Source of the DNA: Bacteriovorax sp. DB6_IX
GTDB taxonomy: Bacteria > Bdellovibrionota > Bacteriovoracia > Bacteriovoracales > Bacteriovoracaceae
Direction of reading: 5' to 3'
DNA: 34,232 bases
Assembly: GCF_000447775.1 (NCBI RefSeq)
Contig: NZ_AUNJ01000495.1
Coordinates: 1-34,232 of the forward strand
Of the stretch, positions 9,201-15,780 are shown piece by piece; position 1 is the stretch's first letter; every line of letters starts with the position of its first letter. The notes beneath the pieces were generated by a model that was not told the DNA's origin, searched no databases, and saw only the letters and a program-made list of their open reading frames with translations. The position numbers were made by a program, and so were the translations under genes.

Positions 9201-9430
9201 GATGGGGACTCCTCTTTGCGACTGTCCTAACTCTCTTAGTTCTTCCTTGTATGCTTATGATTCAGGCCGACTTCATGAAGCTTTTTGGAAGAATTGCGGC
9301 ACGATTTACACGAGTACAAGATGATCAGGCCACTAGTGAAGGCCAAGAGAGTCCAAAGATTGAAGACTTTGATATTCCACTCATTGCTGGAACAAATCAA
9401 GAAAATGAGACCAATCAAACAATCCAATAA
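6215..9430 (+). CDS. RND-family efflux transporter, inner-membrane pump subunit
   Basis: RND pumps use the proton gradient to move substrates across the envelope. The 1071-residue protein has the AcrB-type plan: a first membrane helix near residues 13-33, a large periplasmic loop, and the helix block with the proton-relay motif GILVDDAIIVAEQ (two Asp near residue 400). A second periplasmic loop follows, then a final helix block near 850-1020 with GMAGVVVNDSLILVD. DD in helix 4 fits the drug/amphiphile (HAE-1) branch rather than the metal branch. No adaptor (MFP) or TolC-type gene lies beside it, so partners must be elsewhere. The C-terminal 40 residues are hydrophilic and Gln/Glu-rich. It is divergent from the IMPDH-like gene. 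Confidence 0.92.
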   Translation: MKKIANYFINNGFIVNLISTAMILMGLISLMHMKRDLAPAWNWKHINISTSLSGAGPTQMEKFVTYPIEQSIKNLQGIKSIDSESGQGYMWISLSLKEDFDDSQELVQKIKDTINNLRANLPKETEEVSVEEIKSVDSFFTQYALVGFDEKNDEHQNWLSKIKLRVGHIKGVSRVNDTARKKQLYIQLKPEEMARYRLTKSQVYTEVINAFTLFPIGTITKGSKDILVEIESKDLQLENIKNIIIKANSSGHKLKLSEIANVQRRLPKRSTREYINGTPSVELNIRKSLDSDAMKLKEEVESFMKKEQEGAPKGVQISVTHDGPSFIARQINALKSNSVFGVILVVLTLFIFLGLKNSLMTTLGIPLAYSFTFFILDTIGISLDLISVAGMLLVIGILVDDAIIVAEQYSQELEEGHPPKEAALKAVMKTWIPITGTVLTTIVAFMPLLIAKNPMTEFMLAIPLVVILALGVSLFESFFILPNHLSHFVREPMNEKRMTFINNLRSIYAKVLEWGLKLRYLVIIFFIGFMGYSVYFASKNIPTDFNLNIQSEKVRFLAVLKKSQSIETTEKIISPIYEDLNKLDKNRYNWLSTRIGRAWINGEKQEGPQYVTFSIYFSQLDDNVEANKKYVEQELKKTLEKYRKSGLYEKLDVSRNFGGHDDAKNNIVEVIISSNAPFEMQEISKKMKETLSPIKGVKSVDLESSKLIDTWVFVPNHSKIFSHGLSLTEVSRQIRGYINKSKIYEYKAGPEILKVYSYIEDGEKQTKTSLENKPIILYNGNSVKTKELGTWEVRSRYNTIKHNDLKRSFIVELPFDDKLITKSDLIKTIKEKMITLEDAYPLLSFKTRDADEQSRENKSSISKSMLYSVLGIFFVLAIILRSIVQPLLICSAIPFGVIGVIWAFYFQDLKLTLMAMIGIIGMAGVVVNDSLILVDTINKMRSSWKSFSKKIIITGATSRLRPIILTSITTLGGVFPMAYGIGGDSGFTKPLAMSMGWGLLFATVLTLLVLPCMLMIQADFMKLFGRIAARFTRVQDDQATSEGQESPKIEDFDIPLIAGTNQENETNQTIQ

Positions 9431-9460
9431 GCTAAGGCGGGAAACTCTCCCGCCTTAGCT
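9430..9460 (+). terminator. Strong hairpin at the end of the RND pump gene
   Basis: AGCTAAGGCGGGA (9430-9442) and its exact complement (9448-9460) form a 13-bp GC-rich stem with a 5-base loop, starting on the last base of the stop codon. There is no T-run after it, so it may stabilise the 3' end of the transcript or work with Rho rather than be a classical intrinsic terminator. Confidence 0.6.
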
Positions 9461-9595
9461 AACCATCTAATATTACTTAGTGACAAAATTCTAAGTCATG
9501 TAAATACTTCAAAAGCAATGCGGCGCGCATAAATATAAGTTATAAGAAGTAGCTTTTAAAATTAGACGAAAACTCAAAACAATAAAGGATGAATC

Positions 9596-10246
9596 ATGAA
9601 GTTAAGAAACCTTCTTTTCCCACTACTAGTACTTACGGCCTTCAACTCAAGCGCTCAAATTCAGACAGTGAAAGTTTCAGACGGAACAACAGCTTACTGT
9701 AAAAAAGATTACGATGTTTACAGAAGAGCAAATATGAATGGTGTTTACAGAGCGAAGGCACAGAATATCAAAGTCACTGAAGATGGAAAGATTGAAGTTG
9801 AAATTGCTATGGCATTTCTTAGATGTGCAGCGACGAAATCTGGTTACCAATTTATTGCACATTCACCACTGAGCCCAGCAACAACAAAGGCCATTCAAAT
9901 GAATGGAGCACTTGCTAATATTAATATTGAAACTAAGGATGCAACACCTAGAGTTTTTAAAGATGGAGACTACTCACTTCTTCAAAAATCAGAGCTAGCA
10001 GACAAGTCTCTTCAAATTCAAAAAGTGACTCTTCCACTTGAAAAAGTATTAAATAGCGCTCAAGAGCAAAAGCTTAATGAGACAGGAAAGACAAATGGAA
10101 ACTTTGATATTTTCATTCATAAAAATATTTCTATCGTTAATGAGATGAGCCAAAAACAATTCAATACAACGGCAACTCTAGGTGCTTTTAGAATTCATTT
10201 CTCTCTTGAAGAGACAGCAAATGGAACAAAAGCTAAGCTAAAGTAA
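9596..10246 (+). CDS. Secreted protein, unknown function (paralogue of the next gene)
   Basis: A 216-residue protein with a clear signal peptide (Lys/Arg at 2-4, hydrophobic core, NSSAQ cleavage region near residue 20). The mature part is predicted to be mostly beta-strand. It holds two cysteines, in TAYCKKD (near residue 34) and FLRCAATKS (near 77), which could form a disulphide. I do not recognise a family. The C-terminal segment NFDIFIHKN closely resembles NFGIHIFINK encoded in the -1 frame of the following gene, and the spacing of the Cys residues is also similar, so the two are likely paralogues. An AAAGGA ribosome-binding site precedes the ATG. Confidence 0.8.
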   Translation: MKLRNLLFPLLVLTAFNSSAQIQTVKVSDGTTAYCKKDYDVYRRANMNGVYRAKAQNIKVTEDGKIEVEIAMAFLRCAATKSGYQFIAHSPLSPATTKAIQMNGALANINIETKDATPRVFKDGDYSLLQKSELADKSLQIQKVTLPLEKVLNSAQEQKLNETGKTNGNFDIFIHKNISIVNEMSQKQFNTTATLGAFRIHFSLEETANGTKAKLK

Positions 10247-10273
10247 TAGCAAATGATCTTGGAGAAATTAAAA

Positions 10274-10720
10274 ATGAAAAAGCTAATGACACTGATTTTT
10301 CTTGTCGCTCTTAACCTTACAGCTCAAGCCGCTGACTTCACATGTCTAAAGGTTAATGACAAGACAGGCTTCGCTTATGAGCTCAAAAAACAAGTAGAAG
10401 ATGACAAGAGTGTTGAGTTCACATTTCTCACGCGTTTTGGGAGCTGTGAAAGTGGTGAATTAGTAGCCGAAGCGATAAAGAGAAAGAGTGGAAAAGTTCG
10501 TGTCTATGACGATGCTCTTCACATCCCTTTTATCACAAAGGCCCTTTCAACTGTTTCGATTGAAGAGTTTGGAAGTGAAACTGAATATATTGTGAAATTA
10601 ACAAAGAAAGATCTTTTAAAAAGAAAGCAAAGAGGAATTTTGGAATTCATATCTTCATCAACAAACGAAAGCATAAATTCATTTTTGGCTTTGAGGCCAA
10701 GAAGAATAAAGATGGAGTGA
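10274..10720 (+). CDS. Secreted protein, paralogue of the upstream gene, frameshifted near its 3' end
   Basis: The start is placed at ATG 10274, which has GGAG 9 bases upstream and begins a good signal peptide (MKKLMTLIFLVALNLTAQA). An in-frame ATG at 10253 lacks this. The zero-frame product is 148 residues with Cys residues in DFTCLKV and FGSCESG, matching the Cys pattern of the upstream protein. After about residue 116 the zero frame becomes unlike a folded protein and stops at TGA 10718. The -1 frame instead gives a beta-rich tail similar to the upstream paralogue. The change point falls near 10614-10622, TTTT followed by AAAAA, which contains the heptamer T TTA AAA in the correct phase for -1 slippage. 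A missing base (mutation or sequencing error) or programmed frameshifting would both explain it. Confidence 0.7.
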   Translation: MKKLMTLIFLVALNLTAQAADFTCLKVNDKTGFAYELKKQVEDDKSVEFTFLTRFGSCESGELVAEAIKRKSGKVRVYDDALHIPFITKALSTVSIEEFGSETEYIVKLTKKDLLKRKQRGILEFISSSTNESINSFLALRPRRIKME

Positions 10721-10770
10721 TCGAGTTAATCCTCACAAACCCAAAAGCTTTTAAGTCATTTACAGTATAA
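10622..10770 (+). pseudogene. Displaced (-1 frame) C-terminal part of the preceding gene
   Basis: The -1 frame relative to 10274 is open from 10585 to the TAA at 10768-10770. From 10622 it encodes a segment beginning KKAKRNFGIHIFINKRK, followed by FIFGFEAKKNKDGVIELIL and ending KSFTV. It has no start codon of its own. NFGIHIFINK matches NFDIFIHK near the C-terminus of the neighbouring paralogue (9596-10246). The strand-like hydrophobic alternation is that of real coding sequence, and the stop sits just before the terminator. It is best read as the true 3' end of the 10274 gene. Confidence 0.68.
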
Positions 10771-10771
10771 G

Positions 10772-10798
10772 AAAAGGGACTACTAAGGTCCCTTTTTT
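10772..10798. terminator. Bidirectional intrinsic terminator
   Basis: AAGGGAC (10774-10780), a 7-base loop and GTCCCTT (10788-10794) form the stem. Six T residues (10793-10798) follow on the plus strand, and four A residues on the left give a short T-run on the minus strand. It lies between the converging secreted-protein gene and the Na/Pi-like gene, immediately after the TAA at 10770, supporting that position as the true gene end. Confidence 0.88.
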
Positions 10799-10812
10799 AT
10801 TTCTAGATTATT

Positions 10813-12435
10813 CTACTTGTGGATTGTCAGATAGATATCACGAGCATGGCCACGTACCTTGGCCAGGGCAATCATCATATCAGAGTAATAAATATGTTTT
10901 CGTGGGTCATCATCTTTGTGAACCTTAGCATAGGATTCTCTTTCGGCCAAGAGCGTCTTCTTTAATTCAAGAGCATTTTCAATGAACTCTCTTTGGTCTT
11001 CATGAGGCTCGATAACTTCAGTGTAGATTCTTAGTCCTGTATGGAAAATCTCATAGACTTGATGAAAGTTAACAAGCAGACGATCCTTCTCATCTACTGT
11101 TAACTCCCATTCTTCATAGAACTTAGTTAACATCGTTGAAAGCTTATCTAAACTATCAGCTAATTGTTCAAGAGAAGAGGCCAATTTCAAGTACTTCATC
11201 GAGTTCTTTGAGTCATCCTCTCCAGAACCAGATGAAATGACTTTCTCAATGAAAATATCAATCTCTTTTTGAATATTATCAATTATTCTCTCGTAATCCT
11301 TAATCTTAGCAAGGGCCCTTGCTCCTTTATACTTAGAATCAATATATTCTTCACACTTAAGAAACATACGATCCACAATATCCATCAACTTAGAGATCTC
11401 CATCTCAACAAGCACATAGGCCATACTTGAAGAAAGGAATCTCCCCTCTCCTAAGAACTTAAGCTTTGATTGCTCCTTAAGCTCTCCATCTGGATAGAGC
11501 TTGCGTGCAAAGTTCTTCAACATACCTTTGATAATAATGGCATGGAAGAATGAGATGACAGCAATAAAGAAAGAGGCATAAACAACCTTATCAATAGTTG
11601 AAAGCGGAATAAGAATATAATCTTCCAAAATAGGTGCTACTATAATAAAGCCCAACACAGTGAAGGCCGTAATAAGAAAGGGAGTGAAGCTCTCACGAAT
11701 CGCATAGGGACGGGCCTGGGATTTGCTTGTAATGAAAGTCATCATAAAGCTTGCAATCACAGCTCCCATTGCTAGGCCAAGACAAAAGCCAGCACTTACA
11801 ATTTCAAGTCTTCCTAAAACAGCAGTCATGGCCAAGACCATCGTCGTACTAGTTAAACTTAATGAGAGTAAGAGACCCACAATCGTTGCTAAAGAAAGGG
11901 CGCCTAATAGAGTGAGACTTTTGATATATTCTAATGTGGCCTCAATTTTTGACCACTCAGTAAGAAGCTTTAAGGCCTCTTCCATTACAGAGACACCGAG
12001 AAAGACAAGTCCTAAACCGACGAGGAACTTCCCTAGCGAGCGATACTTAAAACTTCTGAGAATAAGACCGAGAATCAGTCCCAGAGCAATAAGATTAAGG
12101 GCCCTATCATTATTTCCGGCCGACAGAACAAAGAGAATGGCCGAGGCGCCTAGTGCAGTCCCCATCATCATAGGAAGGATGCGGCGATTCTTTAAGAGAT
12201 TAGCATTGGCCAAACCAATGACAACCATAGAACTCATCGTCGGAGAAAATCCGATTAAAGAGAGCCTTGCCCCATTCCAGAAATTAACCAGGGGGTTTTT
12301 CTGATCTTCTTGATGAACAATACGACGAACAATCTTTCCGCCTAGGGTTTGTAGCCCTTGAGAAAGAGTTCTCTGCCCAAAGAAGAAGATGGCCAGTCCT
12401 GAGATAAAGTAAAGTATTTGCTGAATATGTCCCAT
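10813..12435 (-). CDS. Na/Pi cotransporter-like membrane protein with PhoU-like C-terminal region
   Basis: The 540-residue protein has two hydrophobic repeats (roughly 5-160 and 165-310) followed by a soluble helical tail (about 340-540) that looks PhoU-like. This is the architecture of the bacterial NptA/YjbB Na+/phosphate family. Repeat features are FFFGQRTLSQGLQTLGG near the start, GFSPTMSSMVVIGLANA in repeat 1 and SLTSTTMVLAM in repeat 2. The QSSSA-type motif expected in both repeats is degenerate here, with no Gln in either, so substrate and coupling ion are uncertain. Its ATG lies 16 bases after the small membrane-protein gene, and it is convergent with the secreted-protein pair across a terminator. 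Confidence 0.8.
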   Translation of the reverse strand: MGHIQQILYFISGLAIFFFGQRTLSQGLQTLGGKIVRRIVHQEDQKNPLVNFWNGARLSLIGFSPTMSSMVVIGLANANLLKNRRILPMMMGTALGASAILFVLSAGNNDRALNLIALGLILGLILRSFKYRSLGKFLVGLGLVFLGVSVMEEALKLLTEWSKIEATLEYIKSLTLLGALSLATIVGLLLSLSLTSTTMVLAMTAVLGRLEIVSAGFCLGLAMGAVIASFMMTFITSKSQARPYAIRESFTPFLITAFTVLGFIIVAPILEDYILIPLSTIDKVVYASFFIAVISFFHAIIIKGMLKNFARKLYPDGELKEQSKLKFLGEGRFLSSSMAYVLVEMEISKLMDIVDRMFLKCEEYIDSKYKGARALAKIKDYERIIDNIQKEIDIFIEKVISSGSGEDDSKNSMKYLKLASSLEQLADSLDKLSTMLTKFYEEWELTVDEKDRLLVNFHQVYEIFHTGLRIYTEVIEPHEDQREFIENALELKKTLLAERESYAKVHKDDDPRKHIYYSDMMIALAKVRGHARDIYLTIHK

Positions 12436-12451
12436 CTTAAAAAACTAATGC

Positions 12452-12739
12452 TTAGCTAGTCGTAGCTTTAGCAAAGAGAATTGGAATTACAATATATAAA
12501 ATTGTATCCCTAATAAGATAGAAAAGGAAAAAGTATATGAATGCTTTTGGTCCCTTATCCCAAAGTTTTTCAATCCCGAGATATTGTACCTTCTTAGACA
12601 TGGCGATCATAAAGCGAGTTTTACCATAATTCTTGAAAAAGAAGACAAGTGCCCCATCAACTTTCTTATCAAAGGCCAAAAAAGGAGCCTTAATCGTCTC
12701 CCAAACTCTACTTAAAATTGAATCAGTCTGTGTTTTCAT
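12452..12739 (-). CDS. Small membrane protein of unknown function
   Basis: A 95-residue protein if begun at the ATG at 12739; an in-frame TTG at 12757 would add six residues. Neither has a strong ribosome-binding site, so the start is uncertain. The N-terminal half is amphipathic and basic (KAPFLAFDKKVDGA, then FFFKNYGKTRF). The C-terminal third is one hydrophobic segment (AFIYFFLFYLIRDTILYIVI) that should cross the membrane. I do not recognise the family. It is transcribed just ahead of the Na/Pi-like gene, 16 bases apart, and is probably in the same unit. Confidence 0.6.
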   Translation of the reverse strand: MKTQTDSILSRVWETIKAPFLAFDKKVDGALVFFFKNYGKTRFMIAMSKKVQYLGIEKLWDKGPKAFIYFFLFYLIRDTILYIVIPILFAKATTS

Positions 12740-12874
12740 ATGGCCGCAAATTATCAAAAATGATATCTCTTGAAAAGAAATACCGGTCCAAAATCGTATA
12801 AATTACATGTATTTACTGATTTTAGGAGTTTAATAACTCAAACTGCTCACAAAAAGTAGATTTTACATAAATAT

Positions 12875-12925
12875 CTACATTTCTGTGACACTAAAGCCCT
12901 CTTAATTGTATAAACTCATTTATAC
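12875..12925 (+). promoter_or_regulatory. Putative hemA promoter with shared heme motif and inverted repeat
   Basis: CTACATTTCTGTGACAC (12875-12891) matches 15 of 17 bases of a sequence upstream of hemC. Its GTGACA end could serve as a -35 hexamer, with TATAAA (12909-12914) as a -10 after an 18-base spacer. A perfect inverted repeat, GTATAAA-CTCA-TTTATAC (12908-12925), overlaps the -10 and could be a repressor operator. The hemA ATG is 75 bases downstream of the motif. The function is inferred. Confidence 0.45.
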
Positions 12926-12965
12926 CGACACAAATAACGCGCATCAACAAAAGGTTGAATAATTT

Positions 12966-13886
12966 ATGCTTCACGCAATTAAATTATTACATATCCAAGG
13001 AAATACAGCAGAACTCTCATCTGAGTTACTAGATGAAAAGGGAATCTTTCTTCTAAAGACATGTCAGAGGGCCCTGATTGTAAAGACGACTCCTGTGAAG
13101 AAGGATCACCAATCACTTGGTGATTTCTACGAGGGAAAGGATGCCTACCAATTTCTCTTAGAAACAATTTGTGGACTTAAAAGTAAACTTCAAGGTGAAA
13201 GTGAGATTGTGGCCCAATTCAAAGAGGCCTATCACAACTATCTTGAAAATGAAGTCAGAAGTAGCGTTATCCTGAGAGTCTTAGAAAAACTCTTTAAAGA
13301 TGCTAAGGAAATCCGTAGAGACTATCTCGTTAAAATCGGACAACAGTCCTATGCTGGAATTGCCAGAAGAATTGTTCAGACAAAGTATGAGGCCGGTCAC
13401 GTACTCATTCTCGGTTCTGGTCAACTTGCTAAGGATGTTCTCAAGCTTCTACAAAAGAGATATCAGATCTCTATTAGTGCTAGAAACCCACAAAAGGTCG
13501 CCGAACTTATTGCAGAATACCCACACTTAGATATTCAAATTGTCCCTTGGCAAAATCACCAAAGCTACCAAGGTTACGATACAATAATTAATACGATTGG
13601 GGCCCAGACAACCCTCTTTGGTCATGACTTCTTTGCTCCAAGATGTCCAAAGAAGAATATCTTCATCGATCTGGGATCACCATCAGTGATTCAAACTTCA
13701 CATACAAAAGATCATGGGGTCTTTAGACTCACAGATATTTTCAACCATGGGCAGGAACTCGATCAAGAGAAGATGATTAAGATTCAAAATGCTCAATCGG
13801 CCATTACTGGTCTGGTAGATAGAAGAGCTGTTAGCCTTGGTCACAATCATCCATTTAGTTGGGAAGAGTTACAATTCGCTTACTAA
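12966..13886 (+). CDS. hemA: Glutamyl-tRNA reductase, short form lacking the C-terminal dimerisation domain
   Basis: GluTR reduces the glutamate on tRNA-Glu to glutamate-1-semialdehyde with NADPH, the committed step of C5-pathway heme synthesis. Seen are the catalytic cysteine in KTCQRALI (C33), the LQGESEIVAQFKEAY signature (75-89), and the NADPH-binding VLILGSGQLAKDV (146-158). The product has 306 residues against about 420 in typical GluTR. It ends shortly after the Rossmann domain, so the spinal helix is short and the dimerisation domain is absent. The gene ends cleanly with TAA overlapping the TAG of the converging glycosyltransferase gene, so there is no hidden extension in this frame. 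Its likely partner HemL is encoded about 4.6 kb downstream. Confidence 0.92.
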   Translation: MLHAIKLLHIQGNTAELSSELLDEKGIFLLKTCQRALIVKTTPVKKDHQSLGDFYEGKDAYQFLLETICGLKSKLQGESEIVAQFKEAYHNYLENEVRSSVILRVLEKLFKDAKEIRRDYLVKIGQQSYAGIARRIVQTKYEAGHVLILGSGQLAKDVLKLLQKRYQISISARNPQKVAELIAEYPHLDIQIVPWQNHQSYQGYDTIINTIGAQTTLFGHDFFAPRCPKKNIFIDLGSPSVIQTSHTKDHGVFRLTDIFNHGQELDQEKMIKIQNAQSAITGLVDRRAVSLGHNHPFSWEELQFAY

Positions 13887-14698
13887 CCTAAATACTTATC
13901 ATGAACATCTGATTTTGAGCTAAAACCAATCTGCGTTTTCTCATAGATAATAAGCTTAATCAGGGCCCTGAAAATTGCCGTTTGTGCAGAAATCACAAAA
14001 CCAAGTTTTCCTAAGCGCCAAGACTTTTTAAAGATATGGAAGAAAGTCCAGTAAAGAGTTGCAAGAACCTCTATGGCACCGACTCGCTTACCTCTTTCAA
14101 ATTTCTCATTGGCAACTAAGAGAGTAAAACGAGGAACTTTTTTAACCCAGTCTTCGATACCATATGTTGGATCATGAAGAACTCGAAAGTTCTGATTTAT
14201 ATAACCAATTTTATCACTTTGTTCATGGACTGGCTTTCCATCTATTAGATGCTCATGATGGTTACCACCAGTATAGCGAACACGGTCTTTGATGAAGAGT
14301 CTTTCTTGCCACCAACTCTTTCCGTGGCCAGAAGAAACCTCTTGCCCAAGGTAGTATTCAGTACGACAGATATTATAGAGTACCTTATCTGGGTTATTAT
14401 TAACTATTTTATATATCTCATCGGCCAACTCAACAGTCATGGCCTCGTCACTATCAATCATGAAGCACCACTCATGAGTGGCCTTATCAATAGAAAAATT
14501 TCTCTGGGCTATAAAACCAGGCCAAGGATTCTTGTGAATCACTACATTTTCATAACTCGCAGCAATCTCTAAAGTTCTATCAGTACTTCCCCCATCGATG
14601 ATAACAACCTCATCAAAGCGAGTTAGTGAATCAAGACATCTCTTAATAAACTTTTCTGAATTCTGAGTTAATAGGAGTACTGAAATTTTCTTAGACAT
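13883..14698 (-). CDS. Family 2 glycosyltransferase, WaaE/KdtX-like
   Basis: A cytoplasmic GT-A glycosyltransferase expected to add a sugar to lipopolysaccharide core or a similar glycan. The 271-residue protein starts ISVLLLTQNSEKFIKRCLDSL, has DGGSTDRT (35-42) for nucleotide binding and the metal-binding DSDE (82-85). It continues with WQERLF and a TGGNHHEHL region like WaaE-type enzymes. The C-terminal 60 residues are basic and amphipathic, consistent with membrane association. A GAGGATAGA sequence precedes the ATG. It is the last of three minus-strand genes lying between hemA and hemC. Its stop codon overlaps the hemA stop, leaving no space for a terminator. Confidence 0.88.
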   Translation of the reverse strand: MSKKISVLLLTQNSEKFIKRCLDSLTRFDEVVIIDGGSTDRTLEIAASYENVVIHKNPWPGFIAQRNFSIDKATHEWCFMIDSDEAMTVELADEIYKIVNNNPDKVLYNICRTEYYLGQEVSSGHGKSWWQERLFIKDRVRYTGGNHHEHLIDGKPVHEQSDKIGYINQNFRVLHDPTYGIEDWVKKVPRFTLLVANEKFERGKRVGAIEVLATLYWTFFHIFKKSWRLGKLGFVISAQTAIFRALIKLIIYEKTQIGFSSKSDVHDKYLG

Positions 14699-14709
14699 TC
14701 TATCCTCTA

Positions 14710-15780
14710 TTACTTACTTAAGAAGTCATACCAACGAGCAAAGTTCTTCTTCTTATCAAATTTTTCTTCTACTATTTGGCGACCATTCTTTCCAAATTGT
14801 GCACGCAGGTTCTTATCTTTAATAAGGATCTCCAACTTATTGGCAAAGTCTTCCTCACTAAAGGCCTCTGCTAAAAATCCCGATTTACTATCCGCGACAA
14901 CTTCTTTCATGCTACTTGTATTGAAGGCCACCACAGGTTTCCCACAGGCCATGGCCTCAATCATAGATCGGGCCGTCCCCTCATAACGGGAAGTAAAAGC
15001 GTAGATATCAATAGTTTTAACAAAGCTGGCAACATCATCGGTATGGCCGAGAAATTCGACCTCTTTTTCTAAACCTAGCTCACTTCTTAGCTTCTCTAAA
15101 CTCTCGCTCTCTTCACCTGTACCAGCGATCTTCATGACAAAATGGTGTCCCCGCTCTTTTAAAATTTTAAGAGAAGGAAGAAGCATATCCAGACCTTTTT
15201 GATGAGAAAGCCTCACGGCATTTCCCAAAGTGATAAGTTCTTCAGAAGTTTCACCAACATAGGAAAAATCATCAAGATCTATCCCATTAGCAATAACTGG
15301 TGCGTATTTGTTCTCACTTAATAAAAGTGGTGATTTATTTTTAAATTCATCTCTAACCGCTTCAGAGATTGGGACAAAGTAATCAATCCCTCTTTGAAAG
15401 GCCAGACGGTAAGAAAGTGATTGCTTTGGCGCAATAGGCATACCACAACGAAGGACAACTTTTTTTACCTTGGCCGCCTTCACTGCGAGAGCAGCACTTC
15501 GAACATCTCGAAAAGAGTTGAAGACAAGAACATCTAGTTTATCTCTTTCTATCATGGCCTTAACCTTAAAATAGAAGAAGATATTAAAATAACTATTCTT
15601 CGTGATCTGAACATCCCTAATATGAAACCCTAAATCACGTGATCTCTTTGCTAGTTCACCATCAATGGGCGAATAGATAAAGACCTTATCACCTTTATCA
15701 TGACAGTTCTTGGCCATTTCAATATGCCACTTCTCACCGCCACCCCAAATAGAATAACCATTGAAGAAACCAATTCTCAT
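14710..15780 (-). CDS. Family 4 (GT-B) glycosyltransferase
   Basis: A retaining GT-B glycosyltransferase, probably for lipopolysaccharide or another surface glycan. The 356-residue protein begins with a glycine-rich loop, FFNGYSIWGGGEKWHIEMA. Its C-terminal Rossmann half carries LSHQKGLDMLLPSLKIL, IAGTGEESESLEKL, VEFLGHTDDV, and the EX7E donor-site motif in RYEGTARSMIEAMACGKPVVAF. Length is standard. The ATG shares its A with the TAA stop of the upstream glycosyltransferase gene (TAATG), and the next gene begins 11 bases after its own stop, so the three form one operon. Acceptor and donor sugars cannot be told from the sequence. Confidence 0.92.
   Translation of the reverse strand: MRIGFFNGYSIWGGGEKWHIEMAKNCHDKGDKVFIYSPIDGELAKRSRDLGFHIRDVQITKNSYFNIFFYFKVKAMIERDKLDVLVFNSFRDVRSAALAVKAAKVKKVVLRCGMPIAPKQSLSYRLAFQRGIDYFVPISEAVRDEFKNKSPLLLSENKYAPVIANGIDLDDFSYVGETSEELITLGNAVRLSHQKGLDMLLPSLKILKERGHHFVMKIAGTGEESESLEKLRSELGLEKEVEFLGHTDDVASFVKTIDIYAFTSRYEGTARSMIEAMACGKPVVAFNTSSMKEVVADSKSGFLAEAFSEEDFANKLEILIKDKNLRAQFGKNGRQIVEEKFDKKKNFARWYDFLSK

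Noticed and set aside
11723-12304. Long plus-strand open frame (193 codons) opposite the Na/Pi-like gene
   Set aside because: It is the mirror of a clearly recognisable membrane-protein gene and has Arg/Pro/Lys-rich composition without domains.
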